From Pseudomonadales bacterium (GTDB lineage Bacteria > Pseudomonadota > Gammaproteobacteria > Pseudomonadales > Azotimanducaceae): DNA of 64,000 nucleotides. Of this stretch, positions 1 through 9,109 are shown piece by piece. The translations under genes and the position numbers were made by a program. Numbering within the stretch: the stretch's first letter is position 1; each line of letters starts with the position of its first letter. The notes below the pieces were generated by a model, which was given only the letters and a program-made list of their open reading frames with translations, did not search any database and was not told the DNA's origin. Location: contig JAWKZN010000001.1 in the NCBI GenBank assembly GCA_041395945.1, positions 1,674,001 to 1,738,000 on the forward strand, read 5' to 3'.

Positions 1-783
1 CCAGGCGATGTAGCGCTCGCCGTTGTGCACCTCGGTGCTCTCCAGCAGACCGATGTGGCAGTCCGCGTTGTCCCGCACGTCCACAACCATCCAGGGCCGG
101 TAGGCGCCGTTCTGGTAATACTCGCCGAGCAGCATCGTTTCGATGTTGTGCTGCCAGGACCCCTTTTCCCTCTGGTGCGCGGAGAGAATGGGACCCACGT
201 TGTCCGCCGGACACAGGGTGATGGCATCCCACCGTCCGTGCGCAGCGGCAGCTTGCGCAAACACCCGCTCGGCGAGCACCTTGCTCATGGAATACCCCTG
301 ACCCCGCTCGGGACGTCGCTTCGGATTCTGCTCGTCCGGATAGCGGTCTTCATAACATACAGGCCGACGCACCAGCTCCTGCATGTCCGCCTCGGAGATC
401 ACCGCGGCAGTACTGGACGTGACGATCACCCGGGTGACCGTCTCCGAGGCATTCACACTGGCGATGATGTGCTCACACACCCGTTTCACATAATCCTGAT
501 CGTTGTAGTTGCTCACATGGGAGACGTGAGCCACCCCATGGCAGCCCTTGAAGATCTCATCGAAACAGCCGTCCACATCGAGATCGGCGGAGTGCAGGGT
601 AAGCCGTCCCGAGGCGTGTCCGGGCATTTCCCTGAGAAACGTCGTCTTCACGGCATCGTTTGCATCCCGCACACAGGCGCGCACTCTGTAGCCACGATCG
701 AGCAGGTTTTTCACCACCCAGCCGCCAATGAATCCGGCAGCGCCGGTCACAGCAATGGTGCCGCCTTTTGGAACTGGTGCCAT
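1..783 (-). CDS. NAD(P)-dependent epimerase/dehydratase (dihydroflavonol-reductase-like), 3' end outside window
   Basis: Extended short-chain dehydrogenase, incomplete because its C-terminus runs off the left edge. It starts at an ATG (complement of 781-783) and reads MAPVPKGGTIAVTGAAGFIG, giving the TGxxGxxG Rossmann motif near residues 13-19. Further on are the segment VTSSTAAV and the catalytic YxxxK (Tyr-Ser-Met-Ser-Lys). This pattern is that of the dihydroflavonol-4-reductase / cinnamyl-alcohol dehydrogenase branch, which reduces ketones or aldehydes with NADPH; the substrate cannot be told from sequence. The next gene (867-1205) lies upstream on the same strand with an 83-base gap, so the two may be co-transcribed. 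Confidence 0.85.
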   Translation of the reverse strand, partial: MAPVPKGGTIAVTGAAGFIGGWVVKNLLDRGYRVRACVRDANDAVKTTFLREMPGHASGRLTLHSADLDVDGCFDEIFKGCHGVAHVSHVSNYNDQDYVKRVCEHIIASVNASETVTRVIVTSSTAAVISEADMQELVRRPVCYEDRYPDEQNPKRRPERGQGYSMSKVLAERVFAQAAAAHGRWDAITLCPADNVGPILSAHQREKGSWQHNIETMLLGEYYQNGAYRPWMVVDVRDNADCHIGLLESTEVHNGERYIAW

Positions 784-866
784 CTCAGGGCTCTCTTCTG
801 ACTGCTATCGGGGGACCATGCTACATTCTGAGCATGATCCTGGGGAGGGAATCCGCAGGCTTTCGC

Positions 867-1205
867 TTACCAGCTGCGCCGGGAGGCGATCGCGCTGGCC
901 GTATCAAAGGTCCGGTTACGCAACTCTACGAGCCGGGCATTGAGGTTACGGAACCGCAGAGGCTCACTCACCTCCAGGTCGCGGCCGATCACCAGATCCG
1001 AAAAAGTATCTTCTCCGCCGAAGCAGCCGAGCACGGCGGTCGCACCCGCCAGTTTGTGCTCGTCTATCTGCATCAATCCCCGGCGCAGATAGGTCAGCCA
1101 GAATTTTTCCTGCCCCCCGGCGACCGGCGCCACTTCTTCCAGCAGACCGATGAGGGCGCGTACCGCGTCGCCGAGTTCGTCGAATTCTTCATCCAGTCTT
1201 CCCAT
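867..1205 (-). CDS. Small conserved hypothetical protein (DUF6966-like)
   Basis: A 112-residue soluble protein with no signal peptide or membrane segment. The N-terminal half is a predicted acidic helix (LDEEFDELGDAV). The middle has FWLTYLRRGLMQIDEH, followed by LGCFGGEDTFSDLVI, then NLNARLVELRNRTFDTA near the C-terminus. The order 'W-x2-L ... D-x-H/G ... FGG-x3-S-DL ... N-x-R/L' resembles the small uncharacterised family I know as DUF6966; this is a resemblance, not a verified match. Function unknown. It is divergent from the multiheme cytochrome gene, with about 95 bases between the starts. Confidence 0.6.
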   Translation of the reverse strand: MGRLDEEFDELGDAVRALIGLLEEVAPVAGGQEKFWLTYLRRGLMQIDEHKLAGATAVLGCFGGEDTFSDLVIGRDLEVSEPLRFRNLNARLVELRNRTFDTASAIASRRSW

Positions 1206-1299
1206 GGCGCGAAGCTACCCGTCGCTGCAATCGAGCACAAGCGATGCCGGACCCGGAGGTGGATACCGGATCCTGATCTGCCTGCTATGCTCGCGCTGC

Positions 1300-3597
1300 A
1301 TGAGCGAGACGACCACCTCCCGATTACTTCGAGCGCAATGCTTCTCAAGACATCTGCTGCGATGGCTGGTGCTGATCCCGGCGCTGCTCGCCGGCTGCAC
1401 GGACACAGCTGACAGCGCAGCGACCCTGCAACCGCCTGGAGAGTCCGCCGCAGGTGCGGGGTCAGAGTCCAGCACCTCTGCGACCGCAGAGGCGGCCACC
1501 TACATCGGCAGCACCGCCTGCGCGGACTGTCATGCCCGGGAGCATGCGGCCTGGTCAGGTTCCCATCACGATCTGGCATTGCAGATCAGCACACCGGAGA
1601 CGGTGCTGGCCCCCTTCGACGATGAATTCAACGGCGTGCACTTCATCCAGGATGCTGACGGTTACACCATCCGGCCTGCTGTGGACGAGCCGCCACTGCC
1701 CGTGCGCTTCACCTTCGGAGTCGAGCCATTGCAGCAGTATGTGGTTGAGGCTGCAGACGGCCGCCTGCAGACTTTTCCAACACCCTGGGACAGCCGGCCC
1801 GAAAGTGCCGGCGGGCAGCGCTGGTACGAGCTCTATCCGGGTGCAAGCCCGCCTGGCGATCCCATGCACTGGAACGGACGCGCCAACAGCTGGAATGCCC
1901 AGTGTGCCGACTGCCATTCCACCGCTGTGCAGAAAAACTACGATCCGGAAGCCCGCGCCTACAGCACATCGTTTGAGGTTGAAGATGTGGGCTGCGAGGC
2001 CTGCCATGGCGCCGGATCGCTGCACGCTGCAACCCCTCAGGCGTACCCCCTCTCCGGCCTCGATCGTCAGGATGAACAGATCAATGTCTGCGCCCCGTGC
2101 CACTCCCGGCGCAGTCAGCTGGCCGAAGGCTTCACACCCGCCACGGACTTCTTCGATCACTACGCCCCCTCACTGCTGCGGGCGGGCCTCTACCATGTGG
2201 ACGGGCAGATTCTCGACGAGGTTTATGAATACGGATCCTTCCTGCAGAGCCCCATGCATCGCGCCGGTGTGCAGTGCAGTCACTGTCATGAGCCGCACAG
2301 CGGCAAACTGAGATTTCCTGGCAACGCCGTCTGCACCCAGTGCCACCAGAGCTCAGGAAATGAGCAATTTCAAACACTTACAAAGAAAATCTACGACGAT
2401 CCGTCGCACCACTTCCATGAAACGGACAGCGCGGGCGCGCGCTGTGTGTCCTGCCACATGCCGGCTGTCACCTACATGGGCGTCGACGAACGTCGGGATC
2501 ACAGCTTCCGGCGCCCCCGCCCGGATCTGGCAGGGACCCTTGGTGTGCCTGACGTCTGCACCGGCTGCCATGAGGATCGCTCGCCGGGCTGGGCGGCAGC
2601 GGAAATCTCTGCGCGCTTCGGCCCCACCCGGGCCAGCCATTTCGCCGAAACTTTCGCCGCAGCGCAGCGCGGCGAATCCCAGGCGGGAGGAGAACTGGCC
2701 GCACTGGTCGCGGACACCACCCAGCCGATCATGGTGCGGGCCAGCGCGCTGGGCCTGCTCGGTCGCTACTCGCGGGGCTATGTGATCGACGCCATCAGCC
2801 TCTCCCGTTCCACAGAGCCTCTGCTGCGTTTCGCAGCCCCCCAGGCGGCGGCGAGTCTCAGTCCCCGGACCCGCTGGCGACTGATCTCTCCCCTGCTCGA
2901 TGATGAATTGCGTGCAGTCAGGTATCAGGCGTTCAACAACCTGTTACCCATCGCCGGTGCGGATCCCGCTTATGCGGCGAGACTCAGAGCCTATCTGCCG
3001 ACCTTTCTCTCGGAACAGGCTTTCAACCGGGATTTTCCGGAGACGCTCACCAACATCGCGGCTGCCGAGGTGGCGCTGGGGGATGCGGCGGCAGCGGAAG
3101 CGACCCTGAATGAAGCGCTTGCCCTGCAGCCGAGCTGGGTGCCCGGCTGGCTCAATCTCGCCGACCTGTACCGGGCGAGCGGCCGCGAAGCGCAGGCCGG
3201 CGGTGCTTACCAAGCCGCCCTGAAAATCGCGCCGGATTCCCCGGAGGCCAGCTTCGGTTACGGACTCTGGCTCACCCGCCAGGGTCGCAGCGCGGACAGC
3301 GTCGACTATCTGGCCAGAGCCGCCGCACTGGCGCCGGATACCCCGACCTACGGCTATGCCCATGCCCTCGCGCTGAGTGCGGCCGGTAACCCAGAGGGCA
3401 CCATCGAACAACTCGAAGCACTGCTGGTGCGTTTTCCGGAGAACGAGGAAATCCTTTTCGCAGCAGCCACCACACTGCGTGATCAGGGACGCTTTCAGCA
3501 GGCGCTGGTCCATCTCGATCGTCTGCTGCAGCTGCGTCCGGACGATGAGCAGTTGCGACGCTTCCGCCAGCAGCTGGCGCAGCAGCCGACCCGCTGA
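1300..3597 (+). CDS. Octaheme c-type cytochrome lipoprotein with HEAT-like and TPR repeats
   Basis: Exported redox protein of 765 residues. I chose the ATG at 1300 because it gives a lipoprotein signal: a hydrophobic stretch ending in the lipobox LLAG-Cys; the open frame upstream encodes no plausible signal. Eight CxxCH heme-binding motifs follow (CADCH twice, CEACH, CAPCH, CSHCH, CTQCH, CVSCH, CTGCH) across roughly residues 70-430. A helical-repeat region follows (about 470-560), then a C-terminal block of tetratricopeptide repeats (for example PSWVPGWLNLADLYRASG). Such fusions are multiheme electron-transfer proteins of the periplasm; partner and substrate are unknown. No cytochrome-reductase partner is adjacent. 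A GC hairpin directly follows the stop. Confidence 0.85.
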   Translation: MSETTTSRLLRAQCFSRHLLRWLVLIPALLAGCTDTADSAATLQPPGESAAGAGSESSTSATAEAATYIGSTACADCHAREHAAWSGSHHDLALQISTPETVLAPFDDEFNGVHFIQDADGYTIRPAVDEPPLPVRFTFGVEPLQQYVVEAADGRLQTFPTPWDSRPESAGGQRWYELYPGASPPGDPMHWNGRANSWNAQCADCHSTAVQKNYDPEARAYSTSFEVEDVGCEACHGAGSLHAATPQAYPLSGLDRQDEQINVCAPCHSRRSQLAEGFTPATDFFDHYAPSLLRAGLYHVDGQILDEVYEYGSFLQSPMHRAGVQCSHCHEPHSGKLRFPGNAVCTQCHQSSGNEQFQTLTKKIYDDPSHHFHETDSAGARCVSCHMPAVTYMGVDERRDHSFRRPRPDLAGTLGVPDVCTGCHEDRSPGWAAAEISARFGPTRASHFAETFAAAQRGESQAGGELAALVADTTQPIMVRASALGLLGRYSRGYVIDAISLSRSTEPLLRFAAPQAAASLSPRTRWRLISPLLDDELRAVRYQAFNNLLPIAGADPAYAARLRAYLPTFLSEQAFNRDFPETLTNIAAAEVALGDAAAAEATLNEALALQPSWVPGWLNLADLYRASGREAQAGGAYQAALKIAPDSPEASFGYGLWLTRQGRSADSVDYLARAAALAPDTPTYGYAHALALSAAGNPEGTIEQLEALLVRFPENEEILFAAATTLRDQGRFQQALVHLDRLLQLRPDDEQLRRFRQQLAQQPTR

Positions 3598-3619
3598 CCG
3601 GCCGGAAAGCCGGCCCGGT
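3597..3619. terminator. Short GC hairpin between convergent genes
   Basis: ACCG-GCCGG, loop AAAG, CCGGC-(c)-CGGT: nine pairs with one bulged C, starting at the last base of the cytochrome stop codon. There is no T-run, so intrinsic termination is only possible. It lies between the ends of the cytochrome gene (+) and the CoA-transferase gene (-) and could serve either. Confidence 0.4.
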
Positions 3620-3657
3620 GATCGCTACCGGACGGGGTGCTGCGAATGAGGCAGCCG

Positions 3658-4854
3658 TCAGGTCCCGACAACGGCACCCTGTTCGAGCAGCTGGGCGATT
3701 TCCTCGGCCGTGTGGCCCAGGGCCCGAAGTATCTCGATCGAGTGTTCACCGACGGCCGGTGCACCCCCCGGCGCCCGTTTGGCAACCCCGCGCATCTCGA
3801 TGGGACTCGCCACGGTCAAGCGGTAATCCGGGTCTTCGGACCCGGTTTCCACGACAACGCCCGCGGCCCGGGCCTGGGGATCTTCTATCACTTCGTCGAG
3901 ATTCTGCACCACACTGAAGGTTACCTGCTCCGCTTCCAGACGGGCACGAACCTCAGCAAGACTCAGTGCCGCGAAAACGTCGGCCATCAGCGCCTTGAGT
4001 GCCAGTCGGTGGCGCATCAGGGTCCGGAAATCGGCGAAACGTTCATCGCCGAGCCATTGCTCCCGGTCCAGTGCACGGCACAAGCGCGGCCACTCCTTCA
4101 TGACATTGATTACCGCAAGCAGAACATGGCGTCCATCACCGGTCGCGAAGACCGAAGTGAAGGGGTTCTGCAGCCCTTTCTCCTGGCGCAGACGGCCCAG
4201 ATCGAATCCGGCGATCGCGCCCTGCACCTGCATGCCGTTCGCCCAGACACCATTGGCGAGCAGCGAGGTTTCCACAAAACAGTCTTCACCCGTGCGCTCA
4301 CGCCGATACAGACCCAGCATGATGGCGCCGAACAGCGACATGGCACTGGAGTGATCGCCGAAGCCGGGCGCTCCCATCACCGGCGCCTGACCCTGATCCC
4401 GCACCAGGTCCATCATGCCGGTGCGCGCCCACCAGCCTGTGGAGTCGAAGCCGCGCTTGTCCGCTTCCGGACCGCGGCTGCCATAGGCAGACAGACGCGC
4501 AAAGATGATGCCGGGATTGAGCGTGCGTACCCGTTCGTAGTCGATACCGAACCGGGCAAGCTGATCATCGAAGTAGTTCACGACAAAGACATCGGCGTCG
4601 CCGAGGAGTTTCTGCAGTACTGCCTGCCCGGCAACCTGGGTGAGATCGATGGCGATGCTGCGCTTGTTGCGGGAGGTCAGCATCCAGTTGTAGTCCACCC
4701 GGTAGGGCGCGGAGAGGGTGCGATAGCCGTCACCGCCGGGTGGCTCCACCTTGATCACATCCGCGCCGTAATCACCCAGCACGGTCGCCGCACCCGGCCC
4801 GGCGAGGAAGGATGCGGCATCGATTACCTTCAGGCCTGTCAGCAGCTGGTCCAT
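3658..4854 (-). CDS. CaiB/BaiF family CoA-transferase (class III)
   Basis: Transfers CoA between carboxylic acids through an enzyme-bound aspartyl anhydride. The 398 residues match the family length. The N-terminus LKVIDAASFLAGPGAATVLG followed by GADVIKVEPPGGD is the family signature. The likely catalytic aspartate is in GAPGFGDHSSAMSLFG (about residue 165), followed by LYRRERTGEDCFVETSLL. It is probably cotranscribed with the Ldh-family oxidoreductase 26 bases upstream. The acid substrate is unknown; the setting of acyl-CoA enzymes suggests activation of a catabolic intermediate. A second member lies at 11932-13137. Confidence 0.9.
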   Translation of the reverse strand: MDQLLTGLKVIDAASFLAGPGAATVLGDYGADVIKVEPPGGDGYRTLSAPYRVDYNWMLTSRNKRSIAIDLTQVAGQAVLQKLLGDADVFVVNYFDDQLARFGIDYERVRTLNPGIIFARLSAYGSRGPEADKRGFDSTGWWARTGMMDLVRDQGQAPVMGAPGFGDHSSAMSLFGAIMLGLYRRERTGEDCFVETSLLANGVWANGMQVQGAIAGFDLGRLRQEKGLQNPFTSVFATGDGRHVLLAVINVMKEWPRLCRALDREQWLGDERFADFRTLMRHRLALKALMADVFAALSLAEVRARLEAEQVTFSVVQNLDEVIEDPQARAAGVVVETGSEDPDYRLTVASPIEMRGVAKRAPGGAPAVGEHSIEILRALGHTAEEIAQLLEQGAVVGT

Positions 4855-4880
4855 GAATGCCTCTCCTTAAACAGTACAGA

Positions 4881-5930
4881 TCACAGCGGCGTCGGTGGTC
4901 TGATACCGTCTGCTTCCGCCCAGGGTAGCAGCGATTCGAAAACACCGGGATACAGTATCACTCCATCACGCAGCTGCCGGGTCCGTTTGCGCCAGGCACC
5001 CTGGCCGGGCACGCGCACCGGCTCATCTACCCGATCCGCCGGGCTTGCGGCGACGATCCCCACCAGATGATCCATCTGCCGCAGATAGTCTTCCCGGGGA
5101 CCGAACGCCTCAGGATCCAGCACCTGCAGAAACACGCTGTTCTCTTCGGAATCGCCGCTGGAGTCGGCCCGGCCATGACCGGAAAGGGCCTGGGTGAGCG
5201 CTTCGGTCATGAGCGTGAGTGCATGGCCTTTGTGGCCATGGCCGGTGCCGCCGATCGGCATTACCGTACCCCCTGCCGCAAACACCTCGGGATCATCGCT
5301 GACCTGGCCGCCGGTGGATTTGAGCGCGGCCTCGGATAATCGCACACCCTCTTTTTGCGCACGGGCAACCCGTCCGCCGGCGGTTATCGCCATGCTGATA
5401 TCAAACAGCAGCGGCTCGCGGGAGGTCGGCGCAGCGAAGGCGATAGGATTGTTGGAAAACAGCCGGCCGCTGCCACCGAAAGGACTCACATAAGTTTCAT
5501 CCGGCGAACTGGCCATCACCAGGCCCACCAGACCGGTTTCGACGACCGGCACCAGAGCGGCCGCAAGACAGGCGATGTGCTGGCAGTGACGCAGCGTGAG
5601 CGTGAAGCTGCCGGTTGCCACCGCCCGGGACATCGCATGCTGCACGGCCAGATGCATGACCCAGGGTCCGGGCAGGCATCCGGCATCCCAGCAGGCGACC
5701 GCGGCACGTTCTGAAATCACAAGCGGGGCCACGTCGCTGCGGGTCAGGCCCTGCTCGAGCCACTCCAGGTTCGCCGGCACCCGGGCAAGCCCATGGGTGT
5801 CGAAACCCAGCAGATCCGCTTCGAGAAATCCCCGCGCCAGCACCTTCGCCTGCGCACCGGGAACCCCGTGATTTTCGAACAGCGCGGCGACGAATCCGGT
5901 GAGCTGGTCTGGGTCAAAGCGTGCGGGCAT
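4881..5930 (-). CDS. Malate/L-lactate dehydrogenase (Ldh) family oxidoreductase
   Basis: NAD(P)-dependent 2-hydroxyacid (or imine) dehydrogenase of the structural family that includes malate/L-sulfolactate and ureidoglycolate dehydrogenases, unrelated to classical LDH. The N-terminal helix LTGFVAALFENHGVPGAQA leads to the signature GFDTHGLARVP (around residues 38-48), which carries the conserved His. A nucleotide-binding segment reads FSNNPIAFAAPTSREPLLFD, and GHGHKGHALTLMTEAL follows near residue 230. At 349 residues it is full length. It lies just upstream of, and in the same direction as, the CoA-transferase, suggesting one small catabolic operon. Substrate not determinable. Confidence 0.85.
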   Translation of the reverse strand: MPARFDPDQLTGFVAALFENHGVPGAQAKVLARGFLEADLLGFDTHGLARVPANLEWLEQGLTRSDVAPLVISERAAVACWDAGCLPGPWVMHLAVQHAMSRAVATGSFTLTLRHCQHIACLAAALVPVVETGLVGLVMASSPDETYVSPFGGSGRLFSNNPIAFAAPTSREPLLFDISMAITAGGRVARAQKEGVRLSEAALKSTGGQVSDDPEVFAAGGTVMPIGGTGHGHKGHALTLMTEALTQALSGHGRADSSGDSEENSVFLQVLDPEAFGPREDYLRQMDHLVGIVAASPADRVDEPVRVPGQGAWRKRTRQLRDGVILYPGVFESLLPWAEADGIRPPTPL

Positions 5931-6009
5931 GGGCAGAGTCTAAACGGGCGGCTTGTAACAGCCCACCGCCGGTATACCCTGTCGGTCACCCTGTACCTAC
6001 GGATCCGGA

Positions 6010-7122
6010 ATGAAACGTTTTCTTACCCTGTTACTGCTCAGCCTGCTCGCCGGTTGCCAGTCCGCCTCGGTGGACGCTTACGACACCACCGTCATCACCG
6101 AATTCGACGAAGGCTGGGCGATGAGTTTTCTCCCCGACGGTCGTCTGCTGGTGACTGAAAAACCGGGACGTCTGCTCATCGTTACCCCGGAAGGTGTGAA
6201 ATCCGCGCCTGTGAGCGGAATCCCCGAAGTCGATTACGGCGGTCAGGGCGGCCTGGGAGATGTGATTCTGCACCCAGAATTCACTCGTAACAGATTGATT
6301 TATATCAGCTATGCCGAAGCCGGCAACGGGGATGTACGCGGTGCCGCGGTCGCCCGGGGACGCCTGATTCCGGATGCGACCGGCGGCCGGCTCGAGGATC
6401 TCCAGGTGATCTGGCGCCAGGTACCCAAGGTTTCCGGGCGCGGTCATTACGGCCATCGCCTGGCCTTCTCCCCGGACGGTTACCTGTTCATCAGCTCAGG
6501 AGACCGGCAGAAATTCACTCCGGCCCAGGATCTCGAGCAGAATCTCGGCAAGATCCTCCGTCTGCACGATGACGGCACCGTGCCGGAGGACAATCCGTTC
6601 GCGGATGAGGGGGGAATCGCGGCGGAGGTCTGGAGCCTCGGGCATCGCAATCCCCTCGGCCTTGCCTTCGATGCACAGGGCCGATTGTGGAATCAGGAGA
6701 TGGGACCCAGGCACGGCGACGAACTGAATCTGGTGCTGCGGGGAAAAAACTATGGCTACCCCATCGTCTCCAACGGCGACCACTACGACGGCAAAGACAT
6801 TCCCGATCACCACACCCGCCCTGAGTTCGAAGCACCCCGGGTATTCTGGGTACCCGCCATCTCTCCGGCGGGACTGATGATCTATTCGGGCACACTGTTT
6901 CCCGACTGGCAGGGCAACGCCTTTCTCGGCGGGCTGTCTTCCGAAGCACTGGTCAGAGTCGCCATCGACGGCACTGACGCCCGGGAGGTGGAACGCTTCG
7001 CCATGGGCCGGCGCATCCGGGAAATCGAACAGGGACCGGACGGCGCAATCTGGGTGCTGGAAGATAAAGCCGGCGGGCGTCTCCTGAAACTGACCCCTGC
7101 CCGTGCGGACAGGTTGCAGTGA
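6010..7122 (+). CDS. PQQ-dependent sugar (aldose) dehydrogenase lipoprotein
   Basis: A soluble-type quinoprotein of the glucose/sorbosone dehydrogenase family: a six-bladed propeller that oxidises aldoses with PQQ. The N-terminus MKRFLTLLLLSLLAGCQ is a lipoprotein signal (LLAG-Cys), so it is probably membrane-tethered. Family landmarks are WAMSFLPDGRLLVTEKPGRL, GGQGGLGDVILHPEF, the His of GRGHYGHRLAFSPDG (His149, the expected catalytic base), SSGDRQKF, WSLGHRNPLGLAFD and WNQEMGPRHGDELN. Length 370, as usual for the YliI-like branch. It is divergent from the Ldh-family gene. No PQQ biosynthesis genes are in the window, so the cofactor must come from elsewhere. Confidence 0.9.
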   Translation: MKRFLTLLLLSLLAGCQSASVDAYDTTVITEFDEGWAMSFLPDGRLLVTEKPGRLLIVTPEGVKSAPVSGIPEVDYGGQGGLGDVILHPEFTRNRLIYISYAEAGNGDVRGAAVARGRLIPDATGGRLEDLQVIWRQVPKVSGRGHYGHRLAFSPDGYLFISSGDRQKFTPAQDLEQNLGKILRLHDDGTVPEDNPFADEGGIAAEVWSLGHRNPLGLAFDAQGRLWNQEMGPRHGDELNLVLRGKNYGYPIVSNGDHYDGKDIPDHHTRPEFEAPRVFWVPAISPAGLMIYSGTLFPDWQGNAFLGGLSSEALVRVAIDGTDAREVERFAMGRRIREIEQGPDGAIWVLEDKAGGRLLKLTPARADRLQ

Positions 7123-7172
7123 GCGAGCACCTGCGCTAATAAACACGCTGCACCCGCACCCAGGGGAGAATC

Positions 7173-9101
7173 ATGGCCGCATTCGATCACCTCGACCCGT
7201 TGCCCGGAGACGACAACGACATCGCGAGTGCTCTGGAGGAGGCCCACATTCCCTCACTCATGTGCGCGCTGGTACACATCACCGGCGACGTCAGCCTGCT
7301 GCGCGGCGATATTCGACCGGACAACGGTTTCTTCGGCGACCCCCAGGGCAACATCACGCCGGAAGATCAGGCAACCGTACGCCGCCTGGCTTTCGATGCC
7401 CTGCGCGCCTATCGGGACAATGGCCACCAGATCCCGCCGGCACCGGACCCGGCCGCGGTGAGTGAGATGGTCAATTTCATGATCGGCCACGAAGTGTCAT
7501 CGGACTACGGTGACTTCCTGCACGCCGAACTCATGCTCGACGGCGACGACCCTTATGCACCGCCGGACTTCGACGGCATCCCCGAGGCTGACCGCAGCAG
7601 TTTCAAGGTGGTCATCATCGGCGCGGGCATGTCGGGCATACTCGCAGCCATTCGCCTGCAGCAGGCGGGCATCTCCTACGAGATCGTCGAAAAACATCCC
7701 CAGGTTGCCGGCACCTGGTACCAGAACACCTATCCGGGCTGCCGGGTCGACAGCCCCAACCACATCTACTCCTACAGTTTCCGACCCAACGACTGGCCCC
7801 AGTTCTTTTCACGCCAGGAAGTTCTGCGTCAGTACTTCGATCAGTGTGCCGACGACTACGGCATCAAACCCCGGGTGCGATTCAACACCGAAGTGAAGCG
7901 CTGTATCTACAGCGATACCGACGGCACCTGGCAGGTGGAGGTGCAGGGCAAGGACGGACACACGGACACCCTCACAGCCAATGCCGTCATCAACGCCGTG
8001 GGCCAGCTCAACCGTCCGAAATGGCCGTCGATTCCCGGTCAGGATCGATTCAAGGGCATTTCCTTCCACTCCACCGAGTGGCAGCACCAGCACGATCTCA
8101 GCGGCAGGCGCATTCTCGTCATCGGCACCGGAGCAAGCGCATTCCAGTTCGCACCGGAAATCGCGAAAACGGCAGCCGAAGTCACCATCTTTCAGCGCAC
8201 GGCCAACTGGATGGCGCCGGTGCCCGAATATCACGACGATGTCCCGGCAGGTAAACACTGGTGTCTCAACCATATCCCCTACTACGCCAAGTGGTTCCGC
8301 TTCGCGAGCTTCTGGCGTGCAGCGGAAGGCATTCTCGATGGCGTGGCAAAGGATCCCGCCTGGAACGATCAGGATCGCTCCGTGAGCGAGAAGAATGACG
8401 AAATCCGCCAGCTCTTCACCGAGTCACTCGAAGAACTCTGCGGCGACGACAAAGCCCTGCTGGCCAAGGTGGTTCCCGACTACCCGCCGGGGGCGAAACG
8501 GATTCTGTTCGACAACGGCAACTGGATCCGCGCACTGCGCAGAGACAATGTGCACCTGATCACCGATCAGATCAGCGAGATCACCGAGACCGGCGTGGTC
8601 ATGGCAGACGGTACCCGGCATGAAGGCGATGTCATCATATACGGCACCGGCTTCCACGCCAGCCGCTTTCTCTGGCCGATGGAAATCAGGGGGCGTAACG
8701 GTCTGGATCTGCAGCAGCACTGGGACGGCGATCCGAGAGCCTATCTGGGAATCACCATACCGGGTTTTCCGAACCTGTTCTGCATGTATGGCCCGAACAC
8801 CAACATCGTGGTGAACGGCAGCATCATTTTTTTCTCGGAATGCGAGGCCCGCTACATCCTCGGTTGCCTGAAGCTGCTGCTGGAGCGCAAAGGCCGGTCA
8901 CTCGATTGCAGACAGGAAGTACATGATGCCTATAACAGGCGCATCGACGAAGGCAATCTGAACATGGCCTGGGGTGCTGCCAATGTGCCAACCTGGTACA
9001 AGAATGAGAAAGGCCGGGTGACCCAGAACTGGCCTTTTTCCCTGCTCGATTTCTGGCGTAACACGAGATCGCCCGATCCGGCGGACTTCGATTTCGCCTA
9101 A
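7173..9101 (+). CDS. Type I Baeyer-Villiger monooxygenase, 4-hydroxyacetophenone monooxygenase-like
   Basis: FAD/NADPH monooxygenase that would insert oxygen next to a ketone carbonyl. Two Rossmann motifs flank the Baeyer-Villiger fingerprint: GAGMSG (about residues 150-155) for FAD, FKGISFHSTEW (293-303) matching FxGxxxHxxxW, and GTGASA (about 317) for NADPH. The family often has Pro or Asp after the Trp; here it is Gln. An N-terminal extension of roughly 145 residues without a Rossmann motif and a total of 642 residues match 4-hydroxyacetophenone monooxygenase (640 aa) rather than the 540-aa cyclohexanone type. Next to acyl-CoA synthetase and CoA-transferase genes it plausibly opens a ring or side chain ketone before beta-oxidation; the actual ketone is unknown. 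Confidence 0.88.
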   Translation: MAAFDHLDPLPGDDNDIASALEEAHIPSLMCALVHITGDVSLLRGDIRPDNGFFGDPQGNITPEDQATVRRLAFDALRAYRDNGHQIPPAPDPAAVSEMVNFMIGHEVSSDYGDFLHAELMLDGDDPYAPPDFDGIPEADRSSFKVVIIGAGMSGILAAIRLQQAGISYEIVEKHPQVAGTWYQNTYPGCRVDSPNHIYSYSFRPNDWPQFFSRQEVLRQYFDQCADDYGIKPRVRFNTEVKRCIYSDTDGTWQVEVQGKDGHTDTLTANAVINAVGQLNRPKWPSIPGQDRFKGISFHSTEWQHQHDLSGRRILVIGTGASAFQFAPEIAKTAAEVTIFQRTANWMAPVPEYHDDVPAGKHWCLNHIPYYAKWFRFASFWRAAEGILDGVAKDPAWNDQDRSVSEKNDEIRQLFTESLEELCGDDKALLAKVVPDYPPGAKRILFDNGNWIRALRRDNVHLITDQISEITETGVVMADGTRHEGDVIIYGTGFHASRFLWPMEIRGRNGLDLQQHWDGDPRAYLGITIPGFPNLFCMYGPNTNIVVNGSIIFFSECEARYILGCLKLLLERKGRSLDCRQEVHDAYNRRIDEGNLNMAWGAANVPTWYKNEKGRVTQNWPFSLLDFWRNTRSPDPADFDFA

Positions 9102-9109
9102 GCGGCGGA

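Noticed and set aside
3637..5070. Long plus-strand open frame opposite the CoA-transferase and Ldh genes
   Set aside because: Its translation is low-complexity (His/Arg/Gln-rich) without any family motif; the minus-strand proteins have clear signatures.
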